Assembly (NCBI GenBank): GCA_022600335.1
Contig: JAHZKN010000347.1
Span: 1 to 8,429 of the forward strand
From: Alphaproteobacteria bacterium
GTDB taxonomy: Bacteria > Pseudomonadota > Alphaproteobacteria > Rhizobiales > Hyphomicrobiaceae
Direction of reading: 5' to 3'
DNA: 8,429 bases
In this document: positions 1 to 7,850 of the stretch, piece after piece
Position numbering within the stretch: the first letter of the stretch is position 1
Layout of the letters: each line of letters opens with the position of its first letter
Made by a program: the position numbers and the translations under genes
Notes under the pieces: generated by a model
Databases searched by the model: none
What the model saw: only the letters and a program-made list of their open reading frames with translations
Told to the model about the DNA's origin: nothing

Positions 1-227
1 AAATGTGCGCGATCTTCATAGTGTGTGTGGTCCATGGCCAGCGTTGGCAGTCCTTGCGCTTTCGCCCATTCCAATCCGAGCGCGTCTGGGCGATTGGAAA
101 CTACCATCGCAACTTCTGCTGGATAGTTTGGTGTTCTTGCAGCTTCGACCAAGGACTTCATGTTGGAGCCACGGCCAGAGATGAGAATTGCAATCCGGCG
201 CTTTGGTGTTCCGGTGCGTTGGGTCAT
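1..227 (-). CDS. purN: Phosphoribosylglycinamide formyltransferase PurN, N-terminal part (cut by window edge)
   Basis: PurN transfers a formyl group from 10-formyltetrahydrofolate to glycinamide ribonucleotide, the third step of cytosolic de novo purine synthesis. Only the first 75 codons lie in the window; the rest continues beyond position 1. The translated start carries the family's N-terminal signature: a beta strand RIAILI followed by SGRGSN (residues 17-22), the loop that binds the substrate phosphate, then helix MKSLVEAA and the strand [11 protein letters not shown] typical of the Rossmann-like fold. The ATG at 227-225 shares bases with the TGA of purM (226-224), giving an ATGA overlap, which fixes the start and implies translational coupling in a purM-purN transcript. 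Nothing about the visible part is abnormal. The family call is firm; the catalytic Asn-His-Asp residues lie outside the window and cannot be checked. Confidence 0.93.
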   Translation of the reverse strand, partial: MTQRTGTPKRRIAILISGRGSNMKSLVEAARTPNYPAEVAMVVSNRPDALGLEWAKAQGLPTLAMDHTHYEDRAH

Positions 228-1351
228 AGCGTGTTTGACAACCTGCCACTGGTACTAACAGCCCAGGTCTCTCCCTTGCCCTTCGCGTCACTTTTGGTTC
301 CGGTCGGGGTGATGATTTCACCGATCACAGAGGCGGTCTCACCAGCCTTTTCAAGTGTTGCAAGGACAGCGGGTGCCTGCGCGTGTGCCGCGACAATGAC
401 CATTCCGACACCACAGTTAAAGGTGCGCAGCATTTCTGCATCATCGAGATGGGCGCTGGTCTGTAGCCAACGAAATACTGGGAGATCAGGCAAAGCTGCA
501 AGATCAACATGTGCTGCCACTGTATCAGGCAACACGCGCGGCAGGTTTTCTGCGAGACCACCCCCGGTGATATGCGCAAGCGCCTTGATCGCGGTTCCGG
601 CGCCACCTGTTGCTTTGAGCGCGGCGAGAATGGGTTTGACGTAGATACGCGTTGGCGTAAGCAGTGCGCTGGCTAGATTTTGATCGGGCGAAAACGGCGC
701 CGGATCATTCCAAGCGAGACGATATTCTTCAACAATACGCCGGACGAGCGAGAAGCCGTTCGAGTGCACACCGGATGCAGCAAGACCAATGAGCACGTCG
801 CCGATATGAATATCAGACGTTGGCAGAAGAGCGCCTCGCTCAGCGGCCCCAACCGCAAAACCAGCGAGGTCATAGTCGCCCTCAGCATAAAGCCCGGGCA
901 TCTCGGCTGTCTCTCCGCCGATCAGGGTGGCACCAGCTTGTTGGCAACCGTCTGCAATACCTGCGATAACGTCTGTCGCTGTATCGGTGTCAAGTTTTCC
1001 AGTTGAGAAATAATCTAGGAAAAAAAGTGGTTCAGCGCCTTGCACGATGAGATCGTTGACGGACATGGCAACAAGATCGATGCCGACCGTCGTGTGTAGT
1101 CCGCTCTCAATGGCAATTTTGAGTTTGGTGCCAACACCGTCATTGGCGGCCACCAGAACCGGGTCATTGAAACCAGCAGCTTTAAGATCGAATAAGCCGC
1201 CAAAGCCGCCAACGGTGCCGAGCGTACCAGAGCGTGCCGTTGCGCTGGCGAGTGGCTTGATGGCTTTGACAAGGGCATTGCCAGCGTCAATATCAACACC
1301 AGAATCACGGTACGTGATGGGAGAGGGGCCAGCCGCTGAAGATTTGGTCAT
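224..1351 (-). CDS. purM: Phosphoribosylformylglycinamidine cyclo-ligase PurM (AIR synthetase)
   Basis: PurM closes formylglycinamidine ribonucleotide to aminoimidazole ribonucleotide using ATP, the fifth step of purine synthesis; it is a cytosolic homodimer. The 375-residue product is complete and near the usual length for the family. Visible signatures in order are [12 protein letters not shown] (residues 14-25), GGFGGLFDL (48-56), the ATP/phosphate-binding segment [13 protein letters not shown] (68-80), [20 protein letters not shown] (90-109), [12 protein letters not shown] (144-155), [14 protein letters not shown] and [16 protein letters not shown] in the C-terminal half. No motif is missing. 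The ATG at 1351-1349 is chosen because the conserved region begins soon after it; a Shine-Dalgarno sequence is weak there. The stop overlaps the purN start by the ATGA arrangement. It is transcribed leftward from the region it shares with the divergent DUF2066 gene. Confidence 0.97.
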   Translation of the reverse strand: MTKSSAAGPSPITYRDSGVDIDAGNALVKAIKPLASATARSGTLGTVGGFGGLFDLKAAGFNDPVLVAANDGVGTKLKIAIESGLHTTVGIDLVAMSVNDLIVQGAEPLFFLDYFSTGKLDTDTATDVIAGIADGCQQAGATLIGGETAEMPGLYAEGDYDLAGFAVGAAERGALLPTSDIHIGDVLIGLAASGVHSNGFSLVRRIVEEYRLAWNDPAPFSPDQNLASALLTPTRIYVKPILAALKATGGAGTAIKALAHITGGGLAENLPRVLPDTVAAHVDLAALPDLPVFRWLQTSAHLDDAEMLRTFNCGVGMVIVAAHAQAPAVLATLEKAGETASVIGEIITPTGTKSDAKGKGETWAVSTSGRLSNTL

Positions 1352-1639
1352 TGCTCGGTGGTTCGGTCTCGTTAGGTAGCACTATGGCTACAGCAAATCG
1401 GAGGCTAACGCAGTTTAGCACCAAAGTATCGCCGGCGGGTCGCAACTGGGTCGTAGAACCGGCATGCCCGTGTAAGTTGAGCGATCATCAAGTGGCCATC
1501 GTACTTTCGCCGGATTGCTCATCAGGATTTGGCGGCGTGGTACCAGTTCCACAGCGGCCGGGCAATAGTCGCCTAGGTGCGTTTCAGGCACAATGATATC
1601 GCAGTGCGGTGCGAGAACAATAGACTGAGGAGTGAGGGC
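1352..1639. promoter_or_regulatory. Divergent intergenic region between purM and the DUF2066 gene
   Basis: These 288 bases separate two divergently oriented genes, so promoters for both transcripts are expected here. I could not pick out a convincing -35/-10 pair for either direction, a riboswitch or a known operator. An open frame crosses most of it on the plus strand, but its translation has no recognisable domain and no good ribosome-binding site, so I treat the region as non-coding. A 6-bp direct repeat (GGGTCG at 1437-1442 and 1448-1453, period 11) is too short to interpret. The clearest signal is the ribosome-binding site at the right end, listed separately. Confidence 0.55.
1627..1632 (+). 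promoter_or_regulatory. Ribosome-binding site that fixes the DUF2066 start
   Basis: GAGGAG lies seven bases upstream of the ATG at 1640. The reading frame is open further upstream to an ATG at 1577, but that longer start would put a polar stretch of 21 residues in front of the signal peptide and lacks an equally good site. This decides for 1640. Confidence 0.75.
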
Positions 1640-2740
1640 ATGAGGTTTGGGTCAAGGGACTTAGCTGGACCGGTAGGCTGCGTCGTAGTGGCTCTGATCT
1701 CTGTGGCTCATGCTGCGATGGCGGAAAATGCCGCCTTTACAGTTGGCAATTATCCCGTGGAAGCTAGCGCCGAAAACGCAGTTGCCGCGAAGAACAAGGC
1801 GCTTGCTGAGGGAAAAAAAGCAGCGTTTCGTTCACTGCTAAAGCGTCTGGTGCCTGTAACTGCATATGGCCGTATCACCCAGCTCAAGAAAGCGGATGCA
1901 GAAGCGTTCGTTGATGGTGTCTCGGTTCGTTCGGAACGCAACTCGGCCACCGAATACATCGCGAGTCTCGATTTTTCTTTTCGTGCTGAAGAGGTGCGCA
2001 ATTTACTGCGTCGCCAAGGTGTTCCCTTTATTGAAGAGCAAGCACCAACAACGGTTGTGGTCCCCATTGTGCGGTTTGGGGCAAAGGAGCAAGGCAAAAC
2101 AGATGCACGATGGAATGCAACGTGGCAGGATCTGGATCTAAAGAACTCTTTGAGTCCATTGCGGGTCGAGCCTCTCAAGCCCGTCATTCATGTTGATACT
2201 GTTGCGATGGCCATTGCTGCTGATGGCAATGCGCAACGCATTCTGGCGACAGAATACCAGTCCGAACAAGTTGCTCTTGTTGTTGCAGAAGTCGATCGAG
2301 CATCAAAGAAAGTGCATGTGTCAGTCGTTGGACGCGACGCAGTTGGACCAATCAACTGGAGCCACAGTTATCGCATTGTAGATGGCGATGTGTCGTATGC
2401 ATTGGAACTGGTCGCGGTCGTCTCTCTTGGCGTTCTGGAGGGGCGCTGGAAAGCGATGAAAGCTGAATTCGTCGGCGGTGTTTCGGCGCTTTCTGGACCC
2501 GCCACTAGTATTGCACTGCAAGTCTCATTTTCTGGTTTGCATGAGTGGAATACGATGCGCCGCCAATTGTTGGATACGCCCGGGGTCGAGGACGTTAGGA
2601 TTGGCGCCGTGTCGCCACGGGCTGCCAACGTTGAGCTCACCTATCCGGGTGGCGCGCCAACGCTTGCTGCAGCACTTGCCGGTCAGGGGTTGTCAATGAT
2701 GCAATCCGGTAATACGTGGCTGTTGCGCTCGCGCTTTTAG
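1640..2740 (+). CDS. DUF2066 domain-containing protein, exported, function unknown
   Basis: The product has 366 residues and matches in general character the uncharacterised DUF2066 family, whose members sit near purM and hda. From the 1640 start the N-terminus is a good Sec signal peptide: an Arg-containing n-region, a hydrophobic core VGCVVVALISVA (residues 12-23) and AHA or AMA cleavage sites (after 25 or 28). There is no lipobox, so it is predicted to be periplasmic or surface-exposed rather than a lipoprotein. The mature part starts with a segment that reads like the family's N-terminal domain (AKNKALAEGKKAAFRSLLKRL), followed by a mixed alpha/beta region; no catalytic motif is evident. 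The C-terminal 60 to 80 residues (VSFSGLHEWNTMRRQL and onward to the stop) resemble a small ferredoxin-like fold. No biochemical role is known to me. It leads the plus-strand gene series and is divergent from purM. Confidence 0.82.
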   Translation: MRFGSRDLAGPVGCVVVALISVAHAAMAENAAFTVGNYPVEASAENAVAAKNKALAEGKKAAFRSLLKRLVPVTAYGRITQLKKADAEAFVDGVSVRSERNSATEYIASLDFSFRAEEVRNLLRRQGVPFIEEQAPTTVVVPIVRFGAKEQGKTDARWNATWQDLDLKNSLSPLRVEPLKPVIHVDTVAMAIAADGNAQRILATEYQSEQVALVVAEVDRASKKVHVSVVGRDAVGPINWSHSYRIVDGDVSYALELVAVVSLGVLEGRWKAMKAEFVGGVSALSGPATSIALQVSFSGLHEWNTMRRQLLDTPGVEDVRIGAVSPRAANVELTYPGGAPTLAAALAGQGLSMMQSGNTWLLRSRF

Positions 2741-3050
2741 GCGGTGGAGGTCAATCCCACGCCAGTAACGTGGGTTCAATTGCACCGGCTGTGTTAAGCA
2801 CGTCCCAGCTCACCATGCGCCTGGATCCTATGTCTGACCGCGCAAGTGCACCCGATACGGTGACTGGGGGTTGGGCTGGGCCGCGGAGGTGGGCTATACC
2901 CAGCAGTTGCTGAGATTCATCGGGGATCAGACTGCACGCTTGCCCGCCGCCTGCTGCATCTCATAGTGTGCGATAAGTAGTTCACATCTAGGCGTACACA
3001 ACAGCGCCGAGATTGCATGGGTGGGCGGCGAGAATGAAAGACGATAGCCA
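2741..3050. other. Intergenic gap of about 310 bases with weak hairpins, no convincing gene
   Basis: The gap is unusually long for a gene series that is otherwise compact. A short plus-strand frame overlapping the DUF2066 end (GTG at 2716 to about 2913) has a hydrophobic start but no ribosome-binding site and no recognisable domain. Two inverted repeats are visible: one at 2756-2774, listed separately, and GCTGGG at 2875-2880 with CCCAGC at 2899-2904. A promoter for the following gene probably lies here, since the phosphatidyltransferase has an isolated start, but I cannot define it by eye. No tRNA or known RNA motif was recognised. Confidence 0.5.
2756..2774 (+). terminator. Possible stem-loop after the DUF2066 gene
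   Basis: CCCACG (2756-2761) pairs perfectly with CGTGGG (2769-2774) around a 7-base loop, 15 bases beyond the DUF2066 stop codon. The position suits transcript termination or 3'-end protection. The sequence after it (ttcaattg) is not a proper run of T, so a classical Rho-independent terminator is not supported. Confidence 0.3.
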
Positions 3051-3581
3051 TTGAATATCCCAAATCTGATTACGCTTGGCCGGGTGATTCTTGTTCCGGT
3101 CATTTTCTGGCTTCTTATTTCTCAGCAGACCGGTGCCGCATTCATCGTCTTTCTAGTGGCTGGAATTTCTGATGGTATTGATGGCTTCTTAGCCAAGCGG
3201 TTTGGTTGGCAGACGGAGCTTGGCGCCTATCTCGATCCGCTTGCCGACAAATTGCTTCTGGTGAGTATTTATATTGCGCTGGGCGTGCTTGGAGAAATTC
3301 CATCATGGCTGGCCATTGGTGTGGTCTCGCGTGACATTCTTATTGTCGCTGGTGTCGTGCTTGCTTGGCTGCTTGACCATCCGGTCGCAATCAATCCGCT
3401 TTGGGTCAGCAAGGCCAACACCGTGGCGCAAATTCTGTTGGCTGGCGCAGTTCTCGCAGATCTTGGCTTCGATCTGGGGCTCGCGACTGTCCGTTTTGTG
3501 CTCATCTGGGCGACTGCAGTTCTAACGGCTCTGTCGTTGGGGGCGTATCTGCGCCAATGGGTTCGACATATGTCAGGCTAG
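3051..3581 (+). CDS. CDP-alcohol phosphatidyltransferase family protein (PgsA-like)
   Basis: Members of this integral-membrane family swap the CMP of a CDP-linked lipid for an alcohol, for example glycerol 3-phosphate in phosphatidylglycerol phosphate synthesis. The 176-residue product has the family signature: Asp41, Asp44, Gly45, Ala48, then Gly58, Asp62 and Asp66 in the order DxxDGxxA...GxxxDxxxD. The usual Arg after Ala48 is Lys49 here, followed by Arg50. The four metal-binding aspartates are intact. Hydrophobic segments before and after the motif (about residues 11-24, 31-39, 67-80, 86-103, 124-138 and 143-161) suit a six-helix protein. The start is TTG: an in-frame stop at 3045-3047 excludes anything upstream, and MNIPNLITLGR is the normal family beginning. 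The ribosome-binding site is weak. The acceptor alcohol cannot be told from the sequence; the small size and PgsA-like opening suggest glycerol phosphate, but a relative with another acceptor is possible. Confidence 0.9.
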   Translation: MNIPNLITLGRVILVPVIFWLLISQQTGAAFIVFLVAGISDGIDGFLAKRFGWQTELGAYLDPLADKLLLVSIYIALGVLGEIPSWLAIGVVSRDILIVAGVVLAWLLDHPVAINPLWVSKANTVAQILLAGAVLADLGFDLGLATVRFVLIWATAVLTALSLGAYLRQWVRHMSG

Positions 3582-3656
3582 AGCGTGCCTGCATATGGTG
3601 GCTGTGGTACTTGATTGCACACATAATATCGGGACTAACTTGGAAACAGTTCACAT

Positions 3657-3663
3657 AGAGGAG
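3657..3663 (+). promoter_or_regulatory. Ribosome-binding site of the AI-2E family gene
   Basis: AGAGGAG ends five bases before the ATG at 3669 and only two bases before the adjacent in-frame GTG at 3666. The spacing favours the ATG as the true start. Confidence 0.75.
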
Positions 3664-3668
3664 ATGTG

Positions 3669-4778
3669 ATGCGCGGTGAACGCCATATTTGGTTCTGGCT
3701 CGGCGCATTTGTGCTGCTGATCCTATTGATCGCATTGATCAAAGATATCTTGCTGCCTTTTGTTGTCGGCATTGTTCTAGCGTATTTTCTCAATCCCATC
3801 GCAGATCGGTTGTCGGCGCTTGGGCTCAACCGCGTTTTCTCATCAGCGCTGATTGTCGGCGGCGTTGCTGCTTTGGTAACAGCAGCGATTGTTCTTTTGG
3901 CACCATTGCTGTTTGCGCAGGCACAGCAATTGGCTGCAGCACTGCCGGGCGAAATTTCGAGATTTACAGATTTGTTCGAGGCCTGGGCACGTGCGCGCCT
4001 TGGGGATCGCTACCCTGAGGTTGAGCAGGGCCTGGCCAAATCTTCGCAAACGATGGCGGAAAACGTGAGCGGCCTTGTTGGTTGGTTGGCAACGGCTCTG
4101 TGGGATCGAAGTCTTGCGATATTCAATTTTATGACGCTGTTGCTGGTAACACCGGTTGTCATGTTTTACGTGCTTGTCGATTGGTATCCGATGTTGAACA
4201 AGATCGACGGATGGTTGCCCAGAGACCAAGCTGACACCATTCGTCAATTGGCAAGTGATGTGAATGATGCTGTTGCCGCATTTATTCGTGGTCAAGGCAC
4301 TGTGTGTCTGATTCTCGGGACGTTTTACGCGCTCGCTCTCAGCCTACTCGGACTCAAGTATGGACTGCTTGTCGGTGTGATCACCGGCATTCTGACATTC
4401 ATCCCTTTTGTCGGCTGGGCAACAGGTATTATTACGGCAACGACGCTTGCTGTCATTCAGTATTGGCCTGAGATGATGCCGATTGTGCTTGTCGCTGGTG
4501 TGTTCGGTGTTGGCCAAGCGCTTGACGCCGCTTATCTGTCTCCGACGATTGTTGGCTCCAAAGTTGGGTTGCACCCGGTGTGGTTGATCTTCTCTTTGTT
4601 TGTCTTCAGTTATCTATTCGGCTTGGTTGGCGTTTTGATCGCGGTGCCGTTGGCGGCAGCGTTGGGTGTCGTAGTTCGGTTTTTGCTCAAAGCCTATCTT
4701 GGTAGTTCCTTCTACAAAGGTGCCAAAAGCAGCACGGGGATGACTGCAAAGCAAAAGGCCGTCGCCCGTCATGAGTAA
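3669..4778 (+). CDS. AI-2E family transporter (PerM/YdiK-type membrane protein)
   Basis: The 369-residue protein has the layout of the AI-2E/UPF0118 family: two N-terminal membrane helices (about residues 8-24 and 28-44), a third hydrophobic stretch, a soluble middle section with charged helices, and a C-terminal block of about five further helices. Family-typical wording is visible: LLPFVVGIVLAYFLNPIADRL near the start, ITGILTFIPFVGWATG, SPTIVGSKVGLHPVWLIFSLF and LFGLVGVLIAVPLAAALG near the end. Characterised members include TqsA, linked to autoinducer-2 export, and sodium/proton antiporters from halophiles; the substrate of this copy is unknown and the name should not be read as evidence of quorum sensing. 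It ends with a short basic tail, and its last 8 bases overlap the start of hdaA, so the two are almost certainly cotranscribed. Confidence 0.9.
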   Translation: MRGERHIWFWLGAFVLLILLIALIKDILLPFVVGIVLAYFLNPIADRLSALGLNRVFSSALIVGGVAALVTAAIVLLAPLLFAQAQQLAAALPGEISRFTDLFEAWARARLGDRYPEVEQGLAKSSQTMAENVSGLVGWLATALWDRSLAIFNFMTLLLVTPVVMFYVLVDWYPMLNKIDGWLPRDQADTIRQLASDVNDAVAAFIRGQGTVCLILGTFYALALSLLGLKYGLLVGVITGILTFIPFVGWATGIITATTLAVIQYWPEMMPIVLVAGVFGVGQALDAAYLSPTIVGSKVGLHPVWLIFSLFVFSYLFGLVGVLIAVPLAAALGVVVRFLLKAYLGSSFYKGAKSSTGMTAKQKAVARHE

Positions 4779-5517
4779 GGGCTCACCAGCAGATGACAAA
4801 AAGGATGATGATCCTAATATCGGTGGCGAAAAGACCAGCGGTCCAACACAGTTGGTTTTGAATTTGCCGCACCGCCAGGCGTTGGGTGCAGAAGATTTCT
4901 TTGTCAGTACATCGAACGCTTCAGCAGTTGATCTGATTGATACATGGCCGGATTGGCCACATTCTGCTGCCGTTGTTGTTGGCCCTCAGGGGTGTGGAAA
5001 GAGCCACCTGGCACATGTTTGGCAACTGCGATCTGGCGCACATGTCTTATCGTCTGCAGACCTCAACGAGGCGAATATCCCGCAGCCTGGTGCGCGTCAG
5101 GCTGTTGTGGTTGAAGATGTAGACACCAACCTCGCTGATGAACGGGCCTTATTCCATATTCTTAATTTGGCGCGTGAAACGCAATTTTCCGTGCTGATAA
5201 CCGCACGTCGGGCTCCCGGTGAACTTGAAATTTCGCTGCCGGATCTGCGCTCTCGGATCAGAGCCCTGCCCGTTGTCGAGATTTCGATGCCAGATCAACC
5301 CTTACTCAAGGCTGTTCTGATAAAGTTGTTTGGAGACCGTCAGCTTCCGATCGAGCCGCACGTTGTTAACTATTTAGCAACACGCATGGAGCGTTCAATG
5401 GAAGCAGCAAGTCGGGTTGTTCAGGCCGTCGACGATCTGGCGCTGGCGCGTCAGCGCCGGATTACCAGGGCCGTTGCGGCCGAAGCCCTGACCAGCCTTG
5501 GGATGGACGAGGATTGA
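4771..5517 (+). CDS. hdaA: DnaA regulatory inactivator HdaA (AAA+ ATPase)
   Basis: HdaA binds the DNA sliding clamp and stimulates ATP hydrolysis by DnaA, preventing over-initiation of replication. The product has 248 residues. The N-terminal 25 residues are acidic and polar, probably disordered; they are followed by QLVLNL (27-32), a match to the clamp-binding motif of Hda proteins. The ATPase core carries Walker A GPQGCGKS (71-78), Walker B VVVEDVD (112-118), and the box VII segment LRSRI (159-163) with the presumed arginine finger. The C-terminus is the DnaA domain-III-like lid with conserved RSMEAASRVVQAVDDLA. It lacks the DnaA DNA-binding domain IV, as expected. The ATG lies inside the last codons of the AI-2E gene, has only a distant AAAAGG upstream, and probably relies on translational coupling. 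The intact Walker A is usual for alphaproteobacterial HdaA. Confidence 0.94.
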   Translation: MSKGSPADDKKDDDPNIGGEKTSGPTQLVLNLPHRQALGAEDFFVSTSNASAVDLIDTWPDWPHSAAVVVGPQGCGKSHLAHVWQLRSGAHVLSSADLNEANIPQPGARQAVVVEDVDTNLADERALFHILNLARETQFSVLITARRAPGELEISLPDLRSRIRALPVVEISMPDQPLLKAVLIKLFGDRQLPIEPHVVNYLATRMERSMEAASRVVQAVDDLALARQRRITRAVAAEALTSLGMDED

Positions 5518-5546
5518 CAGGTGAAGATCGAGACCAGCAGTGACCG

Positions 5547-5576
5547 CTGACGAAGCCGTCATCTTGTTGTTATACA
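5547..5576 (+). promoter_or_regulatory. Candidate sigma-70-like promoter for ppk1
   Basis: CTGACG (5547-5552) and TATACA (5571-5576) are separated by 18 bases and each match the -35 and -10 consensus at four of six positions. They overlap the hairpin above. The location, 44 bases before the preferred ppk1 start, is sensible, but matches of this quality occur by chance. Confidence 0.25.
5548..5573 (+). terminator. Possible weak terminator hairpin after hdaA
   Basis: TGACG (5548-5552) and CGTCA (5557-5561) form a 5-bp stem around an AAGC tetraloop, followed directly by the T-rich tcttgttgttat. The form is that of an intrinsic terminator, but the stem is short, so at best it would end part of the transcripts between hdaA and ppk1. 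Confidence 0.35.
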
Positions 5577-5619
5577 GGCATTGCAGTTCAACAAATATGA
5601 GGCTGCATGGGAGCGCGAG

Positions 5620-7839
5620 ATGAGTATCGCAAAGAGTAAGGTGCGGGCAACGAAGACGGCTCCGACAAAGGACGGCCTTGCCAAAAACAAGAAAACAAAG
5701 GGTAGCTCCAGCGCAAAGAATACCGACCGCTTCTACAATCGTGAACTCTCCTGGTTGCAATTCAATCGCCGCGTTTTGGAAGAGGCAATGAACGACACGC
5801 ACCCGGTGCTTGAGCGGGTCCGCTTTCTGTCGATCTCAGCGTCTAATCTTGATGAATTCTACATGGTGCGTGTCGCTGGCATTCACGGCCAGGTGAAGGC
5901 CGGGGTGACGACGCCGAGCCAAGATGGCCTGACGCCAGCGCGCCAGTTGGCAGAGATCAACAAATTTGCAGCGCAATTGGTGGCTGACAAGCAAGCTTGT
6001 TGGCGCGCATTGCATGGCCTCCTACAGGAAGCTGGTATCGAAATTGTTGCGCCGGAAAACCTGACCCGAGCGGAGCGGACGTGGCTGCAGCAACATTTTC
6101 TAGACAATATTTTCCCGGTCCTAACGCCGATTGCAATTGATCCTGCTCATCCGTTCCCGTTCATACCAAATCAGGGATTGACGATCGCGGTTGCCATGCA
6201 TCGTGGCCATGACAACAAGACCATGAATGGGCTGGTTCCCATTCCTGCACACCTGCAGCGCTTCATCCACCTTCCAAATAAGAAGCGTGATGCGGAGCGT
6301 CAGCGCTTTATGCGCATGGAGCAAGTGATCGGCATGTATATCTCAACCTTGTTTCATGGCTTTGACAAAAAAAGCCAAGGTGCGTTCCGGGTCCTGCGTG
6401 ACAGTGACATTGAGATTCAGGAAGAAGCTGAAGATCTGGTCCTGTCGTTTGAGACCTTGCTCAAACGCCGCCGTAGAGGTGATGTCATCCGGCTGGAGAT
6501 CGAAGCGTCGATGCCAGAAGATCTCAAGGCATTTGTTATCGAAGAGCTTGAAGCGAGCGAAGATGATGTCTTTGTGAAAGATGGCTTACTGGCATTGTCT
6601 GACGTGTCTCAGATTATCACTTCAGAACGCACGGACCTGATTTTCAAGCCCTATAATCCGCGTTTTCCGGAACGTATCCGAGAGTTCAACGGCGATTGCT
6701 TTGCTGCTATTCGTGCCAAAGACATTATCGTACACCACCCTTATGAAAGCTTCGACGTCGTTTTGCAGTATCTGCGTCAGGCTGTTGCAGATCCAAATGT
6801 TTTAGCGATTAAGTGGACGCTGTACCGGACATCGAGAGATTCTCCGATTGTAGAAGCTTTGAAGGAAGCCGTGGAAGCCGGAAAGTCTGTTACGGCGGTT
6901 GTCGAGCTGAAAGCGCGGTTTGATGAAGCAGCCAACATTCGCTGGGCACGTGATTTGGAAAGTGCTGGTGTGCACGTGGTCTATGGCTTTATTGGACTAA
7001 AAACACACGCCAAGCTTGGCTTGGTTGTGCGCAGAGAAGGCAACGAGCTTGCGACGTACTGTCATATAGGCACCGGCAACTATCACCCACAGACGGCGCG
7101 GATTTACACGGACTTGTCTTTGTTCACAAAAAGTCCCGCTGTTGGGCGCGACGTAGCGCGCATATTGAATTTTATCACCGGATACGGTGAGCCAGGCGAT
7201 CTGGAAGAGATGGCGGCAAGTCCAAACGGTATTCGCAAACGCATTGTGGACCACATTAACGAGGAGATTGCTTTTGCAAAGGCTGGTAAGCCTGCCACTA
7301 TTTGGATGAAGATGAATGCACTAGTCGATGCAGATATTATCGACAAACTCTACGAGGCCTCCCAGGCGGGCGTTCAGATTGATCTTGTGGTGCGGGGCGT
7401 CTGCTGCTTAAAGCCAGGGATGGTAGGCATCTCAGAAAATATCCGCGTCAAGAGCATCATTGGCCGATTCTTAGAGCATGCTCGTATTTATTGCTTTGGT
7501 CGCGGCCATAGATTGCCCTCTGCTGAGGCCGCTGTGTACATCAGTTCAGCCGACTTAATGCCGCGTAACCTCAATAGACGCGTGGAGGCTATGGTGCGAC
7601 TTAGTAATGAGACAGTGCATGAACAGGTGCTAAATCAGATTATGGTCGCCAATCTTACCGACAACCAACAAAGTTGGACGCTGAATGAAGATGGTTCCGC
7701 GACCCGAATCGTGCCAGGGGCAAAAGAAGAGCTGTTCAACGCGCACAAGTATTTCATGACCAAGCCATCTCTGTCTGGCCGCGGTCAGGCATTGAAAGAC
7801 AACTTTCCTAAGCGCTTCGCGCGGCGCGCCAAAACCTAA
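5620..7839 (+). CDS. ppk1: Polyphosphate kinase 1 (PPK1; RNA degradosome polyphosphate kinase)
   Basis: PPK1 reversibly moves the gamma phosphate of ATP onto inorganic polyphosphate. From the ATG at 5620 the product has 739 residues, a normal length. Order of domains: a Lys/Ala-rich tail (about 1-35); the N domain opening with [20 protein letters not shown]; a head domain; and two phospholipase D-like catalytic domains. The autophosphorylated histidine is His463 in KTHAK, and the second histidine is His482 in [10 protein letters not shown], 19 residues later, the same spacing as His435 and His454 of the E. coli enzyme. Arg403 in WTLYRT fits the metal-binding arginine, and His620 lies in [16 protein letters not shown] is near the C-terminus. 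A TTG at 5581 would add 13 residues; 5620 is preferred because GGGAG (5609-5613) sits six bases upstream. The enzyme is probably active and pairs with ppx downstream. Confidence 0.96.
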   Translation: MSIAKSKVRATKTAPTKDGLAKNKKTKGSSSAKNTDRFYNRELSWLQFNRRVLEEAMNDTHPVLERVRFLSISASNLDEFYMVRVAGIHGQVKAGVTTPSQDGLTPARQLAEINKFAAQLVADKQACWRALHGLLQEAGIEIVAPENLTRAERTWLQQHFLDNIFPVLTPIAIDPAHPFPFIPNQGLTIAVAMHRGHDNKTMNGLVPIPAHLQRFIHLPNKKRDAERQRFMRMEQVIGMYISTLFHGFDKKSQGAFRVLRDSDIEIQEEAEDLVLSFETLLKRRRRGDVIRLEIEASMPEDLKAFVIEELEASEDDVFVKDGLLALSDVSQIITSERTDLIFKPYNPRFPERIREFNGDCFAAIRAKDIIVHHPYESFDVVLQYLRQAVADPNVLAIKWTLYRTSRDSPIVEALKEAVEAGKSVTAVVELKARFDEAANIRWARDLESAGVHVVYGFIGLKTHAKLGLVVRREGNELATYCHIGTGNYHPQTARIYTDLSLFTKSPAVGRDVARILNFITGYGEPGDLEEMAASPNGIRKRIVDHINEEIAFAKAGKPATIWMKMNALVDADIIDKLYEASQAGVQIDLVVRGVCCLKPGMVGISENIRVKSIIGRFLEHARIYCFGRGHRLPSAEAAVYISSADLMPRNLNRRVEAMVRLSNETVHEQVLNQIMVANLTDNQQSWTLNEDGSATRIVPGAKEELFNAHKYFMTKPSLSGRGQALKDNFPKRFARRAKT

Positions 7840-7850
7840 GTGGGGCACTC

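Noticed and set aside
3..644. Long plus-strand open frame opposite purN and purM
   Set aside because: It is the antisense of two well-supported genes, has a Cys/Trp-rich and low-information translation, and no ribosome-binding site.
1431..1463. GCCGG/CCGGC inverted repeat and GGGTCG direct repeat upstream of purM
   Set aside because: Five and six bases long with a 23-base loop; expected by chance in GC-rich DNA.
1351..1596. 81-codon plus-strand frame in the divergent region
   Set aside because: No recognisable domain, no Shine-Dalgarno sequence, and it starts on top of the purM start codon; most likely chance.
2716..2913. 65-codon frame with a signal-peptide-like beginning after DUF2066
   Set aside because: Starts with GTG inside the DUF2066 end without a ribosome-binding site; the apparent hydrophobic start is a shadow of the DUF2066 C-terminus and the rest is featureless.
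3669..4778. Reading the AI-2E gene as evidence for quorum sensing
   Set aside because: The family name derives from one member; no luxS or Lsr genes are in the window and family members have other transport activities.
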